Source: Myxococcaceae bacterium
GTDB lineage: Bacteria > Myxococcota > Myxococcia > Myxococcales > Myxococcaceae
Reading direction: 5' to 3'
DNA length: 64,000 nt
NCBI GenBank assembly: GCA_017881265.1
Contig: JADGRA010000035.1
Coordinates: 1-64,000 of the forward strand
Shown here: in pieces, positions 16,214-24,286 of the stretch
Layout: each line of letters begins with the position of its first letter
Numbering within the stretch: the first letter of the stretch is position 1
The notes under the pieces: model-generated
What the model saw: only the letters and a program-made list of their open reading frames with translations
The model's database searches: none
Told to the model about the DNA's origin: nothing
Program-made: the position numbers and the translations under genes

Positions 16214-17572
16214 TTAAGGGGCCGGGCGGCGCGCCGGCGACGCCAGGCCCTGCACCTTGTGCGGAGGTGGGCAGACTGTCCACAACAGCCGCTCCAGCAC
16301 CAGCTTTCCGCCTCCCGAAGACTTCAGGGCCAGGTCCGCCTCCGCGCAGGCCAACAGCGAGGCACGCAGCGGCCGTTTGCCATAGCGCGCGGCGGCCAGG
16401 GTGGCGAGGAAGGCGGCATAGGGGTGCGGCACCTTGCCGCCGGCCGACTTCACCTCGCGCTCGATGGCGGGAAACAGCCGGACCTTGAATTCGTCGAAGC
16501 TTCTGGGGGGCCGGCCACCGCCCAGGTGCACCAGGCGCTCCTCGGCCTCCAACAGGCCCCGCACCACCGAGGCGATGGCCCCCAGCAAAAGAAGCGGCGG
16601 CGCGCCGCCGGCCAGGGCCTCGTCCACATAGGCCAGCGCCAGGGGCAAGTCGCGCTTCTGCAGCGCGTCCGAGAGCTCCAGAAACTCCTCGTCGCGGGTG
16701 TGGGCCACCAGCAGCTCCACGTCCTCGCGGGAAATGACGGCCCCGGGCGCATGCAGGGCCAGCTTCTCCAACTCCGACTGGAGCAGCCGCATGTTGCCGC
16801 CCACCCGCTCCCGCAGCACGTCCTCGGCGCCCGGGCCCAGCCGCTTCTTCAAGGGGCCGAGGAAGTCGCGCGTCACCCCGGAGAGGTCGAGGTCGCGCAG
16901 ACGGCTGGCCAGCTTCCTCTCCACCACCGCACCCTGCTTCTGCGCCAGCCGCAGCAGGGGATTCTTGGCCTCCACGTCGGTGGCCGCCACCACCAGCGCA
17001 TGTCCCTTGGGCAGCCCCGCCTCGAGGAGGCTGAGGAGGGCCGAGGCGTCGGACTCGGGAGCGGCCAGCCCCTCCTCGCGGACGAAGGCGGCGACCTCGC
17101 GCAGGAAGTCGACGTCCGCCTCGGCCAAACTGACGGAGAGTTCCTCCCGCCAGGCGTCCAGGCTGGGGCGGCCGGGCTGGCCCGGTTCCAAGGCCTCCGG
17201 CCCCCAGCCCGCCCGAGCCACCAGCGCCAGAAGCCGCCGGGCGCCCTCCTTGCGCCGCCCCGCCTTCCAGGCCTCGCGCGCCTTGCCAAGCGCGTCGGTG
17301 CGCCCCTTCCGTGGAGCGAGGAATTCCGGGTCCCGCACCAGCACCACCTTGTTGCCGGGAAGCAGCGGCAGGGTGGCCAGCTCCGTGGCCACCTCCCGTG
17401 GGGAAGCCCCGTCCAGGACGACGAGGTTGAGGCTGGCCAGGGCCCCGGGGACGAGGGCTTCCACCAGCGCATCCGCCTCGCGGCGCACCAGGTACTCCTC
17501 CCCCCAGGCCAGGTAGAAGGGGCGGACGGTGCCGGCGCGGATTTCGGCCAGCAGCGGGGCGACGTCACTCAC
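16214..17572 (-). CDS. holA: DNA polymerase III delta subunit with an internal insertion
   Basis: A 452-residue clamp-loader delta subunit. The N-terminus (FYLAWGEEYLVRREADALVE; then LPGNKVVLVRDPEFLA) and the C-terminal two-thirds (ALVVAATDVEAKNPL; GGNMRLLQSELEKLALHAPG; LELSDALQKRDLPLALAYVD) follow the HolA pattern. Typical HolA is about 340 residues. The excess is an insertion of about 100 residues after RDPEFLA, running from RKGRTDALGKAREAWKAGRR to the EGLAAPESDASALLSLLE segment. Delta opens the beta clamp during loading. The GTG start overlaps the holB stop (GTGA), so the clamp-loader pair is translationally coupled. Confidence 0.85.
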   Translation of the reverse strand: MSDVAPLLAEIRAGTVRPFYLAWGEEYLVRREADALVEALVPGALASLNLVVLDGASPREVATELATLPLLPGNKVVLVRDPEFLAPRKGRTDALGKAREAWKAGRRKEGARRLLALVARAGWGPEALEPGQPGRPSLDAWREELSVSLAEADVDFLREVAAFVREEGLAAPESDASALLSLLEAGLPKGHALVVAATDVEAKNPLLRLAQKQGAVVERKLASRLRDLDLSGVTRDFLGPLKKRLGPGAEDVLRERVGGNMRLLQSELEKLALHAPGAVISREDVELLVAHTRDEEFLELSDALQKRDLPLALAYVDEALAGGAPPLLLLGAIASVVRGLLEAEERLVHLGGGRPPRSFDEFKVRLFPAIEREVKSAGGKVPHPYAAFLATLAAARYGKRPLRASLLACAEADLALKSSGGGKLVLERLLWTVCPPPHKVQGLASPARRPAP

Positions 17573-18603
17573 GGCCGGGCGCCCTCGGCCATCTCCAGGG
17601 CCAGCCGCTCCATCTGCAGCCGCGGGCTGGCGTTGCGCTTGGAGATGGCCACCTGTGCCTCGTCCAGCAGCCGGAAGCGCAGGTGCAGGCGGTCCTCGTC
17701 CAGCCGCGCCGCCGCGGTGGTGGCCAGGCTGCGCAACTCCGGGTGGAAGAGGGTGGCCCCAGAAAAGGGCACCACCGCCACGTCGCGGACCCACATGGCT
17801 AGCACCCCCAGGGCCTCCTCCGCTTCGTCCCGGGAGGTGCCGGTCAGCTCCGCGAAGCGCAAGGCGGTGCGCAGGTCCTCGCCCGTCACCGCCTCAAACG
17901 CACGGATGGTGGCCCGCCGCCGTTCCAGCTGCTCCGGGTCCAGGGCCAGCGCCCGCTCCAGGCTTCCGTCCGCCAGGGCGGCCACCGCCTCGGCCTGCGC
18001 CGGGTCCAGCCCCCGGGCCTTGGCCAGGTGGGCGGCCACCAGCGCCCTGGGCAGGGGGGAGAAGCCGTAGCGGACGCAGCGGCTGCGCAGGGTGGGCAGC
18101 AGCCGGTCCGGCGCGGACGTCACCAGCACCAGCGTGGTGTCCGATGGGGGCTCCTCCAGCGTCTTGAGGAAGGCATTCTGGGCGGCGGGATTCATCGCCT
18201 CGGCCGACAGCACCAGCACCACCTTGCGCGGCGACTCCAGCCCCCGCAGCGACAGCCTTTCTTGGAGCTGGCGCACCTGCTCCACCCGGACGTCGCGCGA
18301 GGGCACGTGGGTGAAGTCGCTCCGGCCAGCCAGCCGGCGGCGCACCTGCTCCTCCTCCGGCATCAGCCAGAGGACGTCCGGGTGGGCGAGGCGTTCCACC
18401 CGCTGGCAGGTACTGCAGCGCCCGCAGCCCTCGCCCGGCGCCTGCGGGCAGAGGAGGGCCTGCGCCAGGCCGATGGCAGCGAGCTGCTTGCCCACGCCCG
18501 AGGGCCCGGCGAGGAGGCAGGCGTGGGGGAGCGCGCCCTGCTGCAGGGCGCTGCGCAACGCACCCACTGCCCGCGCCTGTCCCTGCACCGCCGCCAGCGT
18601 CAT
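17569..18603 (-). CDS. holB: DNA polymerase III delta-prime subunit
   Basis: A 344-residue AAA+ clamp-loader subunit. It starts MTLAAVQGQARAVGALRSAL and carries a Walker A-like LLAGPSGVGKQLAAIGLAQA. A four-cysteine zinc module follows (CPQAPGEGCGRCSTC), and then VVLVLSAEAMNPAAQNAFLK with TLEEPPSDTTLVLVTSAPD, a classic gamma/delta-prime block ending in the LLPTLRSRC sensor 1 and arginine-finger SRC motif. The ATG at 18603 begins at the conserved N-terminus. Its stop overlaps the holA GTG. It functions with DnaX and HolA to load the sliding clamp. Confidence 0.93.
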   Translation of the reverse strand: MTLAAVQGQARAVGALRSALQQGALPHACLLAGPSGVGKQLAAIGLAQALLCPQAPGEGCGRCSTCQRVERLAHPDVLWLMPEEEQVRRRLAGRSDFTHVPSRDVRVEQVRQLQERLSLRGLESPRKVVLVLSAEAMNPAAQNAFLKTLEEPPSDTTLVLVTSAPDRLLPTLRSRCVRYGFSPLPRALVAAHLAKARGLDPAQAEAVAALADGSLERALALDPEQLERRRATIRAFEAVTGEDLRTALRFAELTGTSRDEAEEALGVLAMWVRDVAVVPFSGATLFHPELRSLATTAAARLDEDRLHLRFRLLDEAQVAISKRNASPRLQMERLALEMAEGARP

Positions 18604-18693
18604 TGCCGCGCTGTCATGCGGGTTCCACGCCCACTTCGTCAAGCGGTGCTTGACGCCGCCCGACGGTGGGCCTGATTCTGCCCCGCCCGACCC

Positions 18694-20160
18694 GTGCTCC
18701 AGGCCCTCCAGAGCAATTGGCTCCTCGCCGGCGGCGCAGCGCTGGTGCTGCTTCTTGGCCTCTTCCACGCGCTGACGGCGGACCCGCTTTTCCGCCGCGA
18801 CGCTCGCGGGGCCATCCGGCTGGTCATCCTCGGCGCAGCGCTGCGCGGGCTGCAGCTGGCGCTGGGCAGCAACATCCAGGGGGCCTGGGCCAAGGCGCTC
18901 GAAGTCGGCTGGATGATTGTGCTGTCCTTCGGCGTCATCCGCAGCGTGGTGTCGCTGGCGTTGAAGCTGGTGCGCTCGCGCGAGCGGCCGGCCCCGAAAA
19001 TCCTCCGGGACGTCGTCGACGCGACGCTGTACGTCCTGGCGGCGCTGGTCATCGTCAAGCACGAATTCAACCTCGACCTCTCCAGCCTGGTCGCCGGCTC
19101 GGCCATTGCCTCGGTGGTGCTGGGCCTCGCGCTGCAGGACACGCTGGGCAACCTCTTCGCCGGCCTGTCGCTGCAGCTGGAGCGTCCCTTCGAGGTGGGG
19201 GACTCGGTGGCGGTCGGCACCGAGAGCGGCCGGGTGCTGCAACTCGGCTGGCGGGCCACGCGCCTGGAAACCAAGCGGCGCGAAGTCATCACCCTGCCCA
19301 ACAACCAGCTGGCCAAGCAGACGGTGAAGAATTTCTCCCGCGGCAATGAACCGGTGGGGGTGGACGTCTTCATCTCCGTCTCCTACGAAGCCCCGCCCAA
19401 CCGGGTGAAGCAGGTGGTGGCCGACACGCTGGGCGAGGTCCCCCTCATCCTCGCCTCGCCCAGCTACCGCACCCGCACGTGGGCATACGAGGACACGTCC
19501 ATCAAGTACCGCATCCGCTTCTACGTGGCGGACTACTCGCGGGCCAACCGCGTGCGGGACGAGGTGCTAACCCGGCTGTGGTACCGGCTGCGGCGCGAGG
19601 ACATCGAGATTCCCGCCGCCCCGCGCACCATGCACCTGTTGCGGCCGCCCAAGTCGGCGGGACTTCCGCTGGACGCCCGGCGGTCGCTGCTGGGCCTGGT
19701 GGACATCTTCCGGGTGCTGCGCGACGAGGAGCGCGAGCACCTGGCCAACGCCATGGTGCAGCGCTTCTTCGGTGCCGGCGAGCGCATCCTCGAGGAGGGC
19801 GCGGCCGGACAAACTTTCTACGTGGTGGCCTCGGGCACGGTGGCCGTCACCACCCGCAAGGGCGTCGAGGTGACGCGGCTGTCGCGGGGCCAGTACTTCG
19901 GGGAGATGTCCCTCCTCACCGGGGAGCCGCGCTCGGCGACGGTGGTGGCGGTGGAGGACTCCGTCCTCTTCGAATTGGACCGCGCCGGGGTGGGCGAGCT
20001 CTTCGTCGGGCACCCGGGCCTGGCCACCCAGTTGTCCACCTTGCTGGCCGAGCGGCGGCTGCAGCTGCAGGCGGTGGCGAATGCGAACGTGCCGCCGTCG
20101 GACCACCCGGAGGCCAACCGCATCCTGGCGCGCCTGCGGCAGATTTTCGGGCTCAGCTGA
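18694..20160 (+). CDS. MscS-type mechanosensitive channel with cyclic-nucleotide-binding domain
   Basis: A 488-residue inner-membrane protein with a GTG start. Four or so transmembrane helices occupy residues 1-150. The pore helix SLVAGSAIASVVLGLALQDT and LGNLFAGLSLQLERPFEVGD are the MscS signature, followed by the beta-domain (VITLPNNQLAKQTVKNFSRG). Residues about 340-465 form a cNMP-binding domain (ERILEEGAAGQTFYVVASG; GQYFGEMSLLTGEPRSATVV, with the phosphate-binding-cassette Glu and Arg). Such fusions couple channel opening to ligand binding rather than only to membrane tension. Convergent with the cupin gene. A cyclase gene lies about 41 kb away in this window, but no direct link is shown. 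Confidence 0.92.
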   Translation: MLQALQSNWLLAGGAALVLLLGLFHALTADPLFRRDARGAIRLVILGAALRGLQLALGSNIQGAWAKALEVGWMIVLSFGVIRSVVSLALKLVRSRERPAPKILRDVVDATLYVLAALVIVKHEFNLDLSSLVAGSAIASVVLGLALQDTLGNLFAGLSLQLERPFEVGDSVAVGTESGRVLQLGWRATRLETKRREVITLPNNQLAKQTVKNFSRGNEPVGVDVFISVSYEAPPNRVKQVVADTLGEVPLILASPSYRTRTWAYEDTSIKYRIRFYVADYSRANRVRDEVLTRLWYRLRREDIEIPAAPRTMHLLRPPKSAGLPLDARRSLLGLVDIFRVLRDEEREHLANAMVQRFFGAGERILEEGAAGQTFYVVASGTVAVTTRKGVEVTRLSRGQYFGEMSLLTGEPRSATVVAVEDSVLFELDRAGVGELFVGHPGLATQLSTLLAERRLQLQAVANANVPPSDHPEANRILARLRQIFGLS

Positions 20161-20193
20161 GGGACGTCCCAGCCGTCTGCGGCCGAAGGCAGC

Positions 20194-20550
20194 TCACACC
20201 ACGGCCACGGCGGTGGGCTTCTGCTCGGCCGGACCGAAGACGACGAGCATCCGCAGGCTCTCCACCACCGAGTGGAAGGCGTGCACCTCGCCGGCCGGGA
20301 CGTAGCAGAGCGAGCCGACGCCCACCGGCCGACTCACCTCCCCCACCCGCAGCTGGCCGCGGCCGGACAGCACGACGTACAGCTCATCCTCGGTGTGCGG
20401 CGTCTGGGTGTCGACGCTGCCCACGGCCAGCACGTAGAGGCCGGCGCTGAGGTGCGGGACGCGGAGGAATTCGAGGTAGGGGGAGCTGGAGGCGGCCCGC
20501 AGCGCCAACAGCACGTCCAACTCAAAGACTTCGCTGCGCCGGCGCTCCAT
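20194..20550 (-). CDS. cupin-domain protein
   Basis: A 118-residue single-domain cupin. The first motif is VGSVDTQTPHTEDELYVVLS with the metal-type His and Glu residues (x-H-x-E-E/D-E pattern), followed by G-x-V/L-rich strands and the second motif PAGEVHAFHSVVES containing a His. It begins MERRRSEVFELDVLLALR. The fold is a small beta barrel that often binds a metal. Cupins of this type occur as dioxygenase-like, isomerase-like or sensory proteins; the substrate cannot be inferred. It starts 1 nt from the stop of the DUF2400 gene and is likely cotranscribed with it. Confidence 0.8.
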   Translation of the reverse strand: MERRRSEVFELDVLLALRAASSSPYLEFLRVPHLSAGLYVLAVGSVDTQTPHTEDELYVVLSGRGQLRVGEVSRPVGVGSLCYVPAGEVHAFHSVVESLRMLVVFGPAEQKPTAVAVV

Positions 20551-21480
20551 CTAGTGGCGCCTGGCCGTCTGGGCGCCGGCCAGAAGACGCGCCCCCACCC
20601 GGCAGACGCTGCGCAGCTCGCAGCCCGCACAGGCCTCGGCGCGGGCCCGCGGGGCACACACGCCGCTCATGCCGTGGTGGCACAAGGGGAAGTCGAAGCG
20701 CACCGGGTCCGCCGCGTCGATGCGGGCCAGGTTTCTTGTAATCTCCAGGGCGGTCCGCCAACTCAAATCCTTGCGCCGGGTGAGGCCCAGGCGCCGGGAA
20801 ATGCGGGCGATGTGCGTGTCCAGGGGGATGACGAGGGCCGAGGCGGGGATGGTCTTCCACAGGCCGAGGTCCACCTCGTCCGGCCCGCGCACCATCCAGC
20901 GCAGAAACATGTTGAGGCGCTTGGCGGCGCCAGGACCGAGCGGCACCGGCAGCAGGTGCTGCAGCCCGCGCGCCGGCCCCAGGGCATCCGCCAGCGGCTG
21001 TAGCGGGACGTCCCGCAGCGCCCGGGAAAACTGCGTCAGCGCCGCGTGCAGGTCCTCGCCCCGGGCGAGGGGCTCGGCTACCCACGGCTCGAGCGAGCCC
21101 CGCTCGCGCAGCAGCCGGCCGGCGCCGAGCAGCAGCACCGCCACGTCGGTGGCGAGGTTGAAGCGGTAGACGAAGCCCTGCAGCAAGGTGCGGGCCCCCG
21201 GGACGTCCAGGCCGCGGACATAGGCGCCGGGGTGTCGGCCCATGCGCGACAGCAGGTGTTCCACCTTGGGCACGAAGCCGTCCACCCGGCCGTAGGCCAG
21301 CGAGGCGGCGAGCAGGCCCGCGACCTCCGCGTCCTCGCCCCGCGCGTAGCGGCGGGGGAACTGGACCGGGTCGAAGCCCACGCGCAAGCGGCTGGGGGCC
21401 CGGGCCGCAAAGCGCTCGAGCCGGGGGCGGAGACGGTTCGCCCGGGACTCCGACAGACGCAGAGAGCAGACGCTTGGCAC
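20551..21480 (-). CDS. TIGR02757/DUF2400 family protein (endonuclease III-like)
   Basis: A 309-residue protein with the pattern of the TIGR02757 family: FAARAPSRLRVGFDPVQFPR, DAEVAGLLAASLAYGRVDGF, GFVYRFNLATDVAVLL, KRLNMFLRWMVRGPDEVDLG and SALVIPLDTHIARISRRLGL. The C-terminus has a cysteine cluster (CHHGMSGVC ... CAGCELRSVC), resembling the [4Fe-4S] loop of endonuclease III relatives. The biochemical function of the family is not established. I chose the GTG at 21480 because a GAGGAG sequence lies at suitable spacing upstream; other starts nearby are possible. It is upstream of the cupin gene and downstream of moaB. Confidence 0.75.
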   Translation of the reverse strand: MPSVCSLRLSESRANRLRPRLERFAARAPSRLRVGFDPVQFPRRYARGEDAEVAGLLAASLAYGRVDGFVPKVEHLLSRMGRHPGAYVRGLDVPGARTLLQGFVYRFNLATDVAVLLLGAGRLLRERGSLEPWVAEPLARGEDLHAALTQFSRALRDVPLQPLADALGPARGLQHLLPVPLGPGAAKRLNMFLRWMVRGPDEVDLGLWKTIPASALVIPLDTHIARISRRLGLTRRKDLSWRTALEITRNLARIDAADPVRFDFPLCHHGMSGVCAPRARAEACAGCELRSVCRVGARLLAGAQTARRH

Positions 21481-21497
21481 GCTTGTGGGGCGCTCCT

Positions 21498-22058
21498 CTA
21501 TCGACTCAACTCGCGGATGGCGTGGCCGAGCTCGGGAAGGATGAGCCGCTCCAGCGCCAGCTTGGCTGCAGTGGGGCTTCCCGGCAACAGGAACACCAGC
21601 AGCTCCCCGTGCGTGCCGGCCAGCGCCCGAGACAGCCAGGCCGCGCTTCCAATTTCCTGGTAGCTGAGCATCCGGAAGAGTTCCCCGAAGCCGGGCAGCT
21701 CCCGGTCGAGCAGCGGCCGCAGCGTGTCCACCGTCTGGTCGCGCCGGGTGAGCCCGGTCCCGCCGGTGAACAGCACCGCCCGCGCCCCGGCCAGCTGCGC
21801 CGCCTTGAGGGCTCCTCGAATGGCGTCGGAGGCGTCCTCCACAATCACCTGCCCCACCACCGGGTGCCCGGCGGCCTCCAGCCCCTGCAGGAGGACCCGG
21901 CCACTGGCGTCGTCGGCCCGGGCCCGGCTGTCGGAGCAGGTGACGATGTAGCAGGCCACGCGCGCCGGGGCGTGCGCGCGGTGCTCGGCCACCGCGCCGC
22001 TCGGGGCGTGGCTCTTCTCGTGTTCGTGGTCCTCGTGTCCCATTGGCTCCTTCTTCAT
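21498..22058 (-). CDS. moaB: MoaB/Mog-type molybdenum cofactor protein
   Basis: A 186-residue protein. After a His/Glu-rich N-terminal tail (MKKEPMGHEDHEHEKSHAPS) comes a MoCF_biosynth domain: YIVTCSDSRARADDASGR, VIVEDASDAIRGALKAA, and the molybdopterin-binding VLFTGGTGLTRRDQTVDTLR and LLPGSPTAAKLALERLILPE. The family adenylylates molybdopterin. A molybdenum hydroxylase is encoded about 19 kb downstream, so a requirement for this cofactor is consistent. The ATG at 22058 overlaps the Rieske stop (TGATG); a second ATG at 22043 is a possible start. The His-rich tail is unusual and could bind metal. Confidence 0.88.
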   Translation of the reverse strand: MKKEPMGHEDHEHEKSHAPSGAVAEHRAHAPARVACYIVTCSDSRARADDASGRVLLQGLEAAGHPVVGQVIVEDASDAIRGALKAAQLAGARAVLFTGGTGLTRRDQTVDTLRPLLDRELPGFGELFRMLSYQEIGSAAWLSRALAGTHGELLVFLLPGSPTAAKLALERLILPELGHAIRELSR

Positions 22059-22372
22059 CACCCGGGGGTGAGCGTGTTGAGCACCAGCTTGCCCTCTTCC
22101 TCGGTGACTTCGAAGGTCGTCTGGTTGTCGCACACTCCGGGGCTGGTGAGGTTTTCGCCGGTGTCGAGGTCGAAGCCCACCTCATGGCAGGGACACACCA
22201 CCATGTTGCCTTCCAGGCGCCCGCCACTCAGCAGGCACCCCGCGTGGTTACACCAGTCGTCGAGCGCCTTCAGCCGCCCCTGCACCCGGGCCACGCAGAC
22301 GTTGAGGGGCCCGTGCTCGAAGGCCCGGAGCTCCCCCTCCTTGACATCTGCGTCTCCCAGAACGATGCGCAT
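22058..22372 (-). CDS. Rieske-type [2Fe-2S] ferredoxin
   Basis: A 104-residue soluble protein. The cluster ligands are CNHAGC (C-x-H) and CPCHE (C-x2-H), separated by about 17 residues as in Rieske ferredoxins of the NirD/BphF type. It starts MRIVLGDADVKEGELRAFEH; this ATG at 22372 is preferred to upstream starts because it places the first beta-strand at the N-terminus. There is no membrane anchor or Tat signal. It likely carries electrons for an oxygenase or reductase, with no partner evident nearby. Overlaps moaB by 1 nt and is divergent from polX. Confidence 0.9.
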   Translation of the reverse strand: MRIVLGDADVKEGELRAFEHGPLNVCVARVQGRLKALDDWCNHAGCLLSGGRLEGNMVVCPCHEVGFDLDTGENLTSPGVCDNQTTFEVTEEEGKLVLNTLTPG

Positions 22373-22412
22373 GTGACAAGACGCACCATAACCACCGCGA
22401 CCCACCCTCCGC

Positions 22413-24167
22413 ATGCCCACCGACGTCCGTGACTCCGCCTTCGTGGCGCGCGCCCTGCGCGACATTGCCCTCTACCTCGAGCTGAAGGGCGAGAACGCGT
22501 TCAAGGTGCGCGCCTACAACCTGGCCGCCGACCGCGTCCTGGCCGTGGGAGAGCGTCTGGCCGACGTGGTGCGCGAGGGGCGCCTGGCGGAGCTCCCCAA
22601 CATCGGCCAGGCCCTGGCCGACAAAGTCGTCACCCTGCACACCAGGGGCACCCTGCCCCTGCTCGAGGAACTCCGGGCCAGCTACCCGCCCGCCATCCTC
22701 GCGCTCTTGGAGCTCCCGGACTTGGGCCCCCGCAAGGTGGCGGCCCTGTGGACGTCCCTCGGGGTGGGCAGCCTCCCCGCCCTGGAGGAGGCCCTGCGCC
22801 AGGGGCGCGTGCGCGGGCTGAAGGGCTTCGGCGAGAAGAGCGAGGCGAAGCTGTTGGCGGGCCTGGAACAGTACCGCAGCGCGCACGCTCGGCGACGGCT
22901 GGGCGACGTGTTGCCTGTCGCACTGGCCCTGCGCGATGAGCTGGCCCGGGCGCCCGGGGTGGTGCGCATCGAGGTGGCCGGCAGCGTCCGGCGTTTCTGC
23001 GAGACGGTGTCCGACGTGGACGTCATCGCCTCGGCGGCGGAGGCCGCCCCGGTGCTGGAGGCGCTGGCCCAGCGACCCGGCGTGGCGACCGTCCTGGGCA
23101 AGGGCGACAGCAAGTGCAGCGTCCGGCTGCAGGACGGGCTGCAGGTGGACCTCCGCGTCCTTCCCGACGAGGACTTCGCCACCGCCCTGCACCACTTCAC
23201 CGGAAGCAAGGCCCACCACGTCCGGCTGCGCGGCCGGGCGCGGGACCTCGGGCTGACCATCAGCGAGTGGGGCGTCTTTCGCGGGGAGGAGAAGCTGGCC
23301 GTCCCGGAGGAGGCGGCGCTCTATCGGCTGCTGGGCATGGCCTACGTGCCACCGGAGCTGCGCGAGGACGCAGGCGAATTCGAGGCCGCCTTGGCCGGGA
23401 CGCTGCCCACGGACCTGGTGGAGCCGGCCGACATCCAAGGGGCCGTGCACGCCCACACCACCTGGAGCGACGGGCGCGCCTCGCTGCTGGACATGGCGCG
23501 GGCGGCGGCAGCCCGGGGGCTGGCCTACCTCACCATCACCGACCACAGCGCCTCGGCCGGCTACGCCTCCGGCCTCTCCGCCGAGCGCCTGCGCCAGCAG
23601 TGGCAGGAAGTGGACGCCGTGCAGGCGCAGGTGCCGCAGGTGCGGCTGCTCCGCGGGCTGGAGGTGGACATCCTCCAGAACGGCGCACTGGACTTGCCGG
23701 ACGCTCTGCTGGAACAGCTGGACATCGTCATCGCCTCGGTGCACGTCCGGCACGGGCAGGACGCCGACGCCATGACGGCCCGGGTGCTTCGCGCCCTGGA
23801 CCACCCATGCACGGACGTGCTGGGGCACCCGACGGGCCGGCTGCTGCAGCGCAGGGAGCCCTCGCCGCTGCGGATGGAGGAGGTCTTCGCCCGGGCCGCC
23901 GAGCGCGGCGTGGCGCTGGAGGTCAACGGCAACCCCGAGCGGCTGGACCTGCATGCCGCCCACGTCCGGGCCGCCCTTTCGGCAGGCTGCCGGCTGGTGG
24001 CGGGCGTCGACGCCCACGACACGGCGTCCTTTGCCAACGTGGACTACGCCGCCCGCACTGCCAGAAAGGGAGGGGCGCGCCGGTCCGACGTCCTCAACAC
24101 CTTGGGCACGGAGGCCTTCCTCACTGCACTCCGCGAGCGGCACCCGCGGCGCGGCCGGCGCGGGTAG
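22413..24167 (+). CDS. polX: DNA polymerase/3'-5' exonuclease PolX
   Basis: A 584-residue family X polymerase fused to a PHP phosphoesterase. The N-terminal 8-kDa domain has AFKVRAYNLAADRVLA and helix-hairpin-helix motifs (LPNIGQALADKV; LPDLGPRKVAALW). The palm has AGSVRRFCETVSDVDVI with the two catalytic aspartates and VDLRV with the third. The PHP domain starts at about residue 340 with GAVHAHTTWSDGRASLLDMA, followed by ITDHSASAGY, LEVDIL, GHPTGRLL and GVDAHD, all metal-ligand sites. PolX fills short gaps in base-excision repair, and the PHP part gives 3'-5' exonuclease. Length is normal (about 570-580 residues). Confidence 0.95.
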   Translation: MPTDVRDSAFVARALRDIALYLELKGENAFKVRAYNLAADRVLAVGERLADVVREGRLAELPNIGQALADKVVTLHTRGTLPLLEELRASYPPAILALLELPDLGPRKVAALWTSLGVGSLPALEEALRQGRVRGLKGFGEKSEAKLLAGLEQYRSAHARRRLGDVLPVALALRDELARAPGVVRIEVAGSVRRFCETVSDVDVIASAAEAAPVLEALAQRPGVATVLGKGDSKCSVRLQDGLQVDLRVLPDEDFATALHHFTGSKAHHVRLRGRARDLGLTISEWGVFRGEEKLAVPEEAALYRLLGMAYVPPELREDAGEFEAALAGTLPTDLVEPADIQGAVHAHTTWSDGRASLLDMARAAAARGLAYLTITDHSASAGYASGLSAERLRQQWQEVDAVQAQVPQVRLLRGLEVDILQNGALDLPDALLEQLDIVIASVHVRHGQDADAMTARVLRALDHPCTDVLGHPTGRLLQRREPSPLRMEEVFARAAERGVALEVNGNPERLDLHAAHVRAALSAGCRLVAGVDAHDTASFANVDYAARTARKGGARRSDVLNTLGTEAFLTALRERHPRRGRRG

Positions 24168-24286
24168 CACCCCACCCCCACGGGGCTGGAGCCGGGCCAA
24201 CGCTTCCGCCTGGGTGGAGGGGCGTGGGACACTGACACGCGCCCGAAAGAAGCAACGCGTCCATCCAAGGGCCCTCCTGCCGCGCC

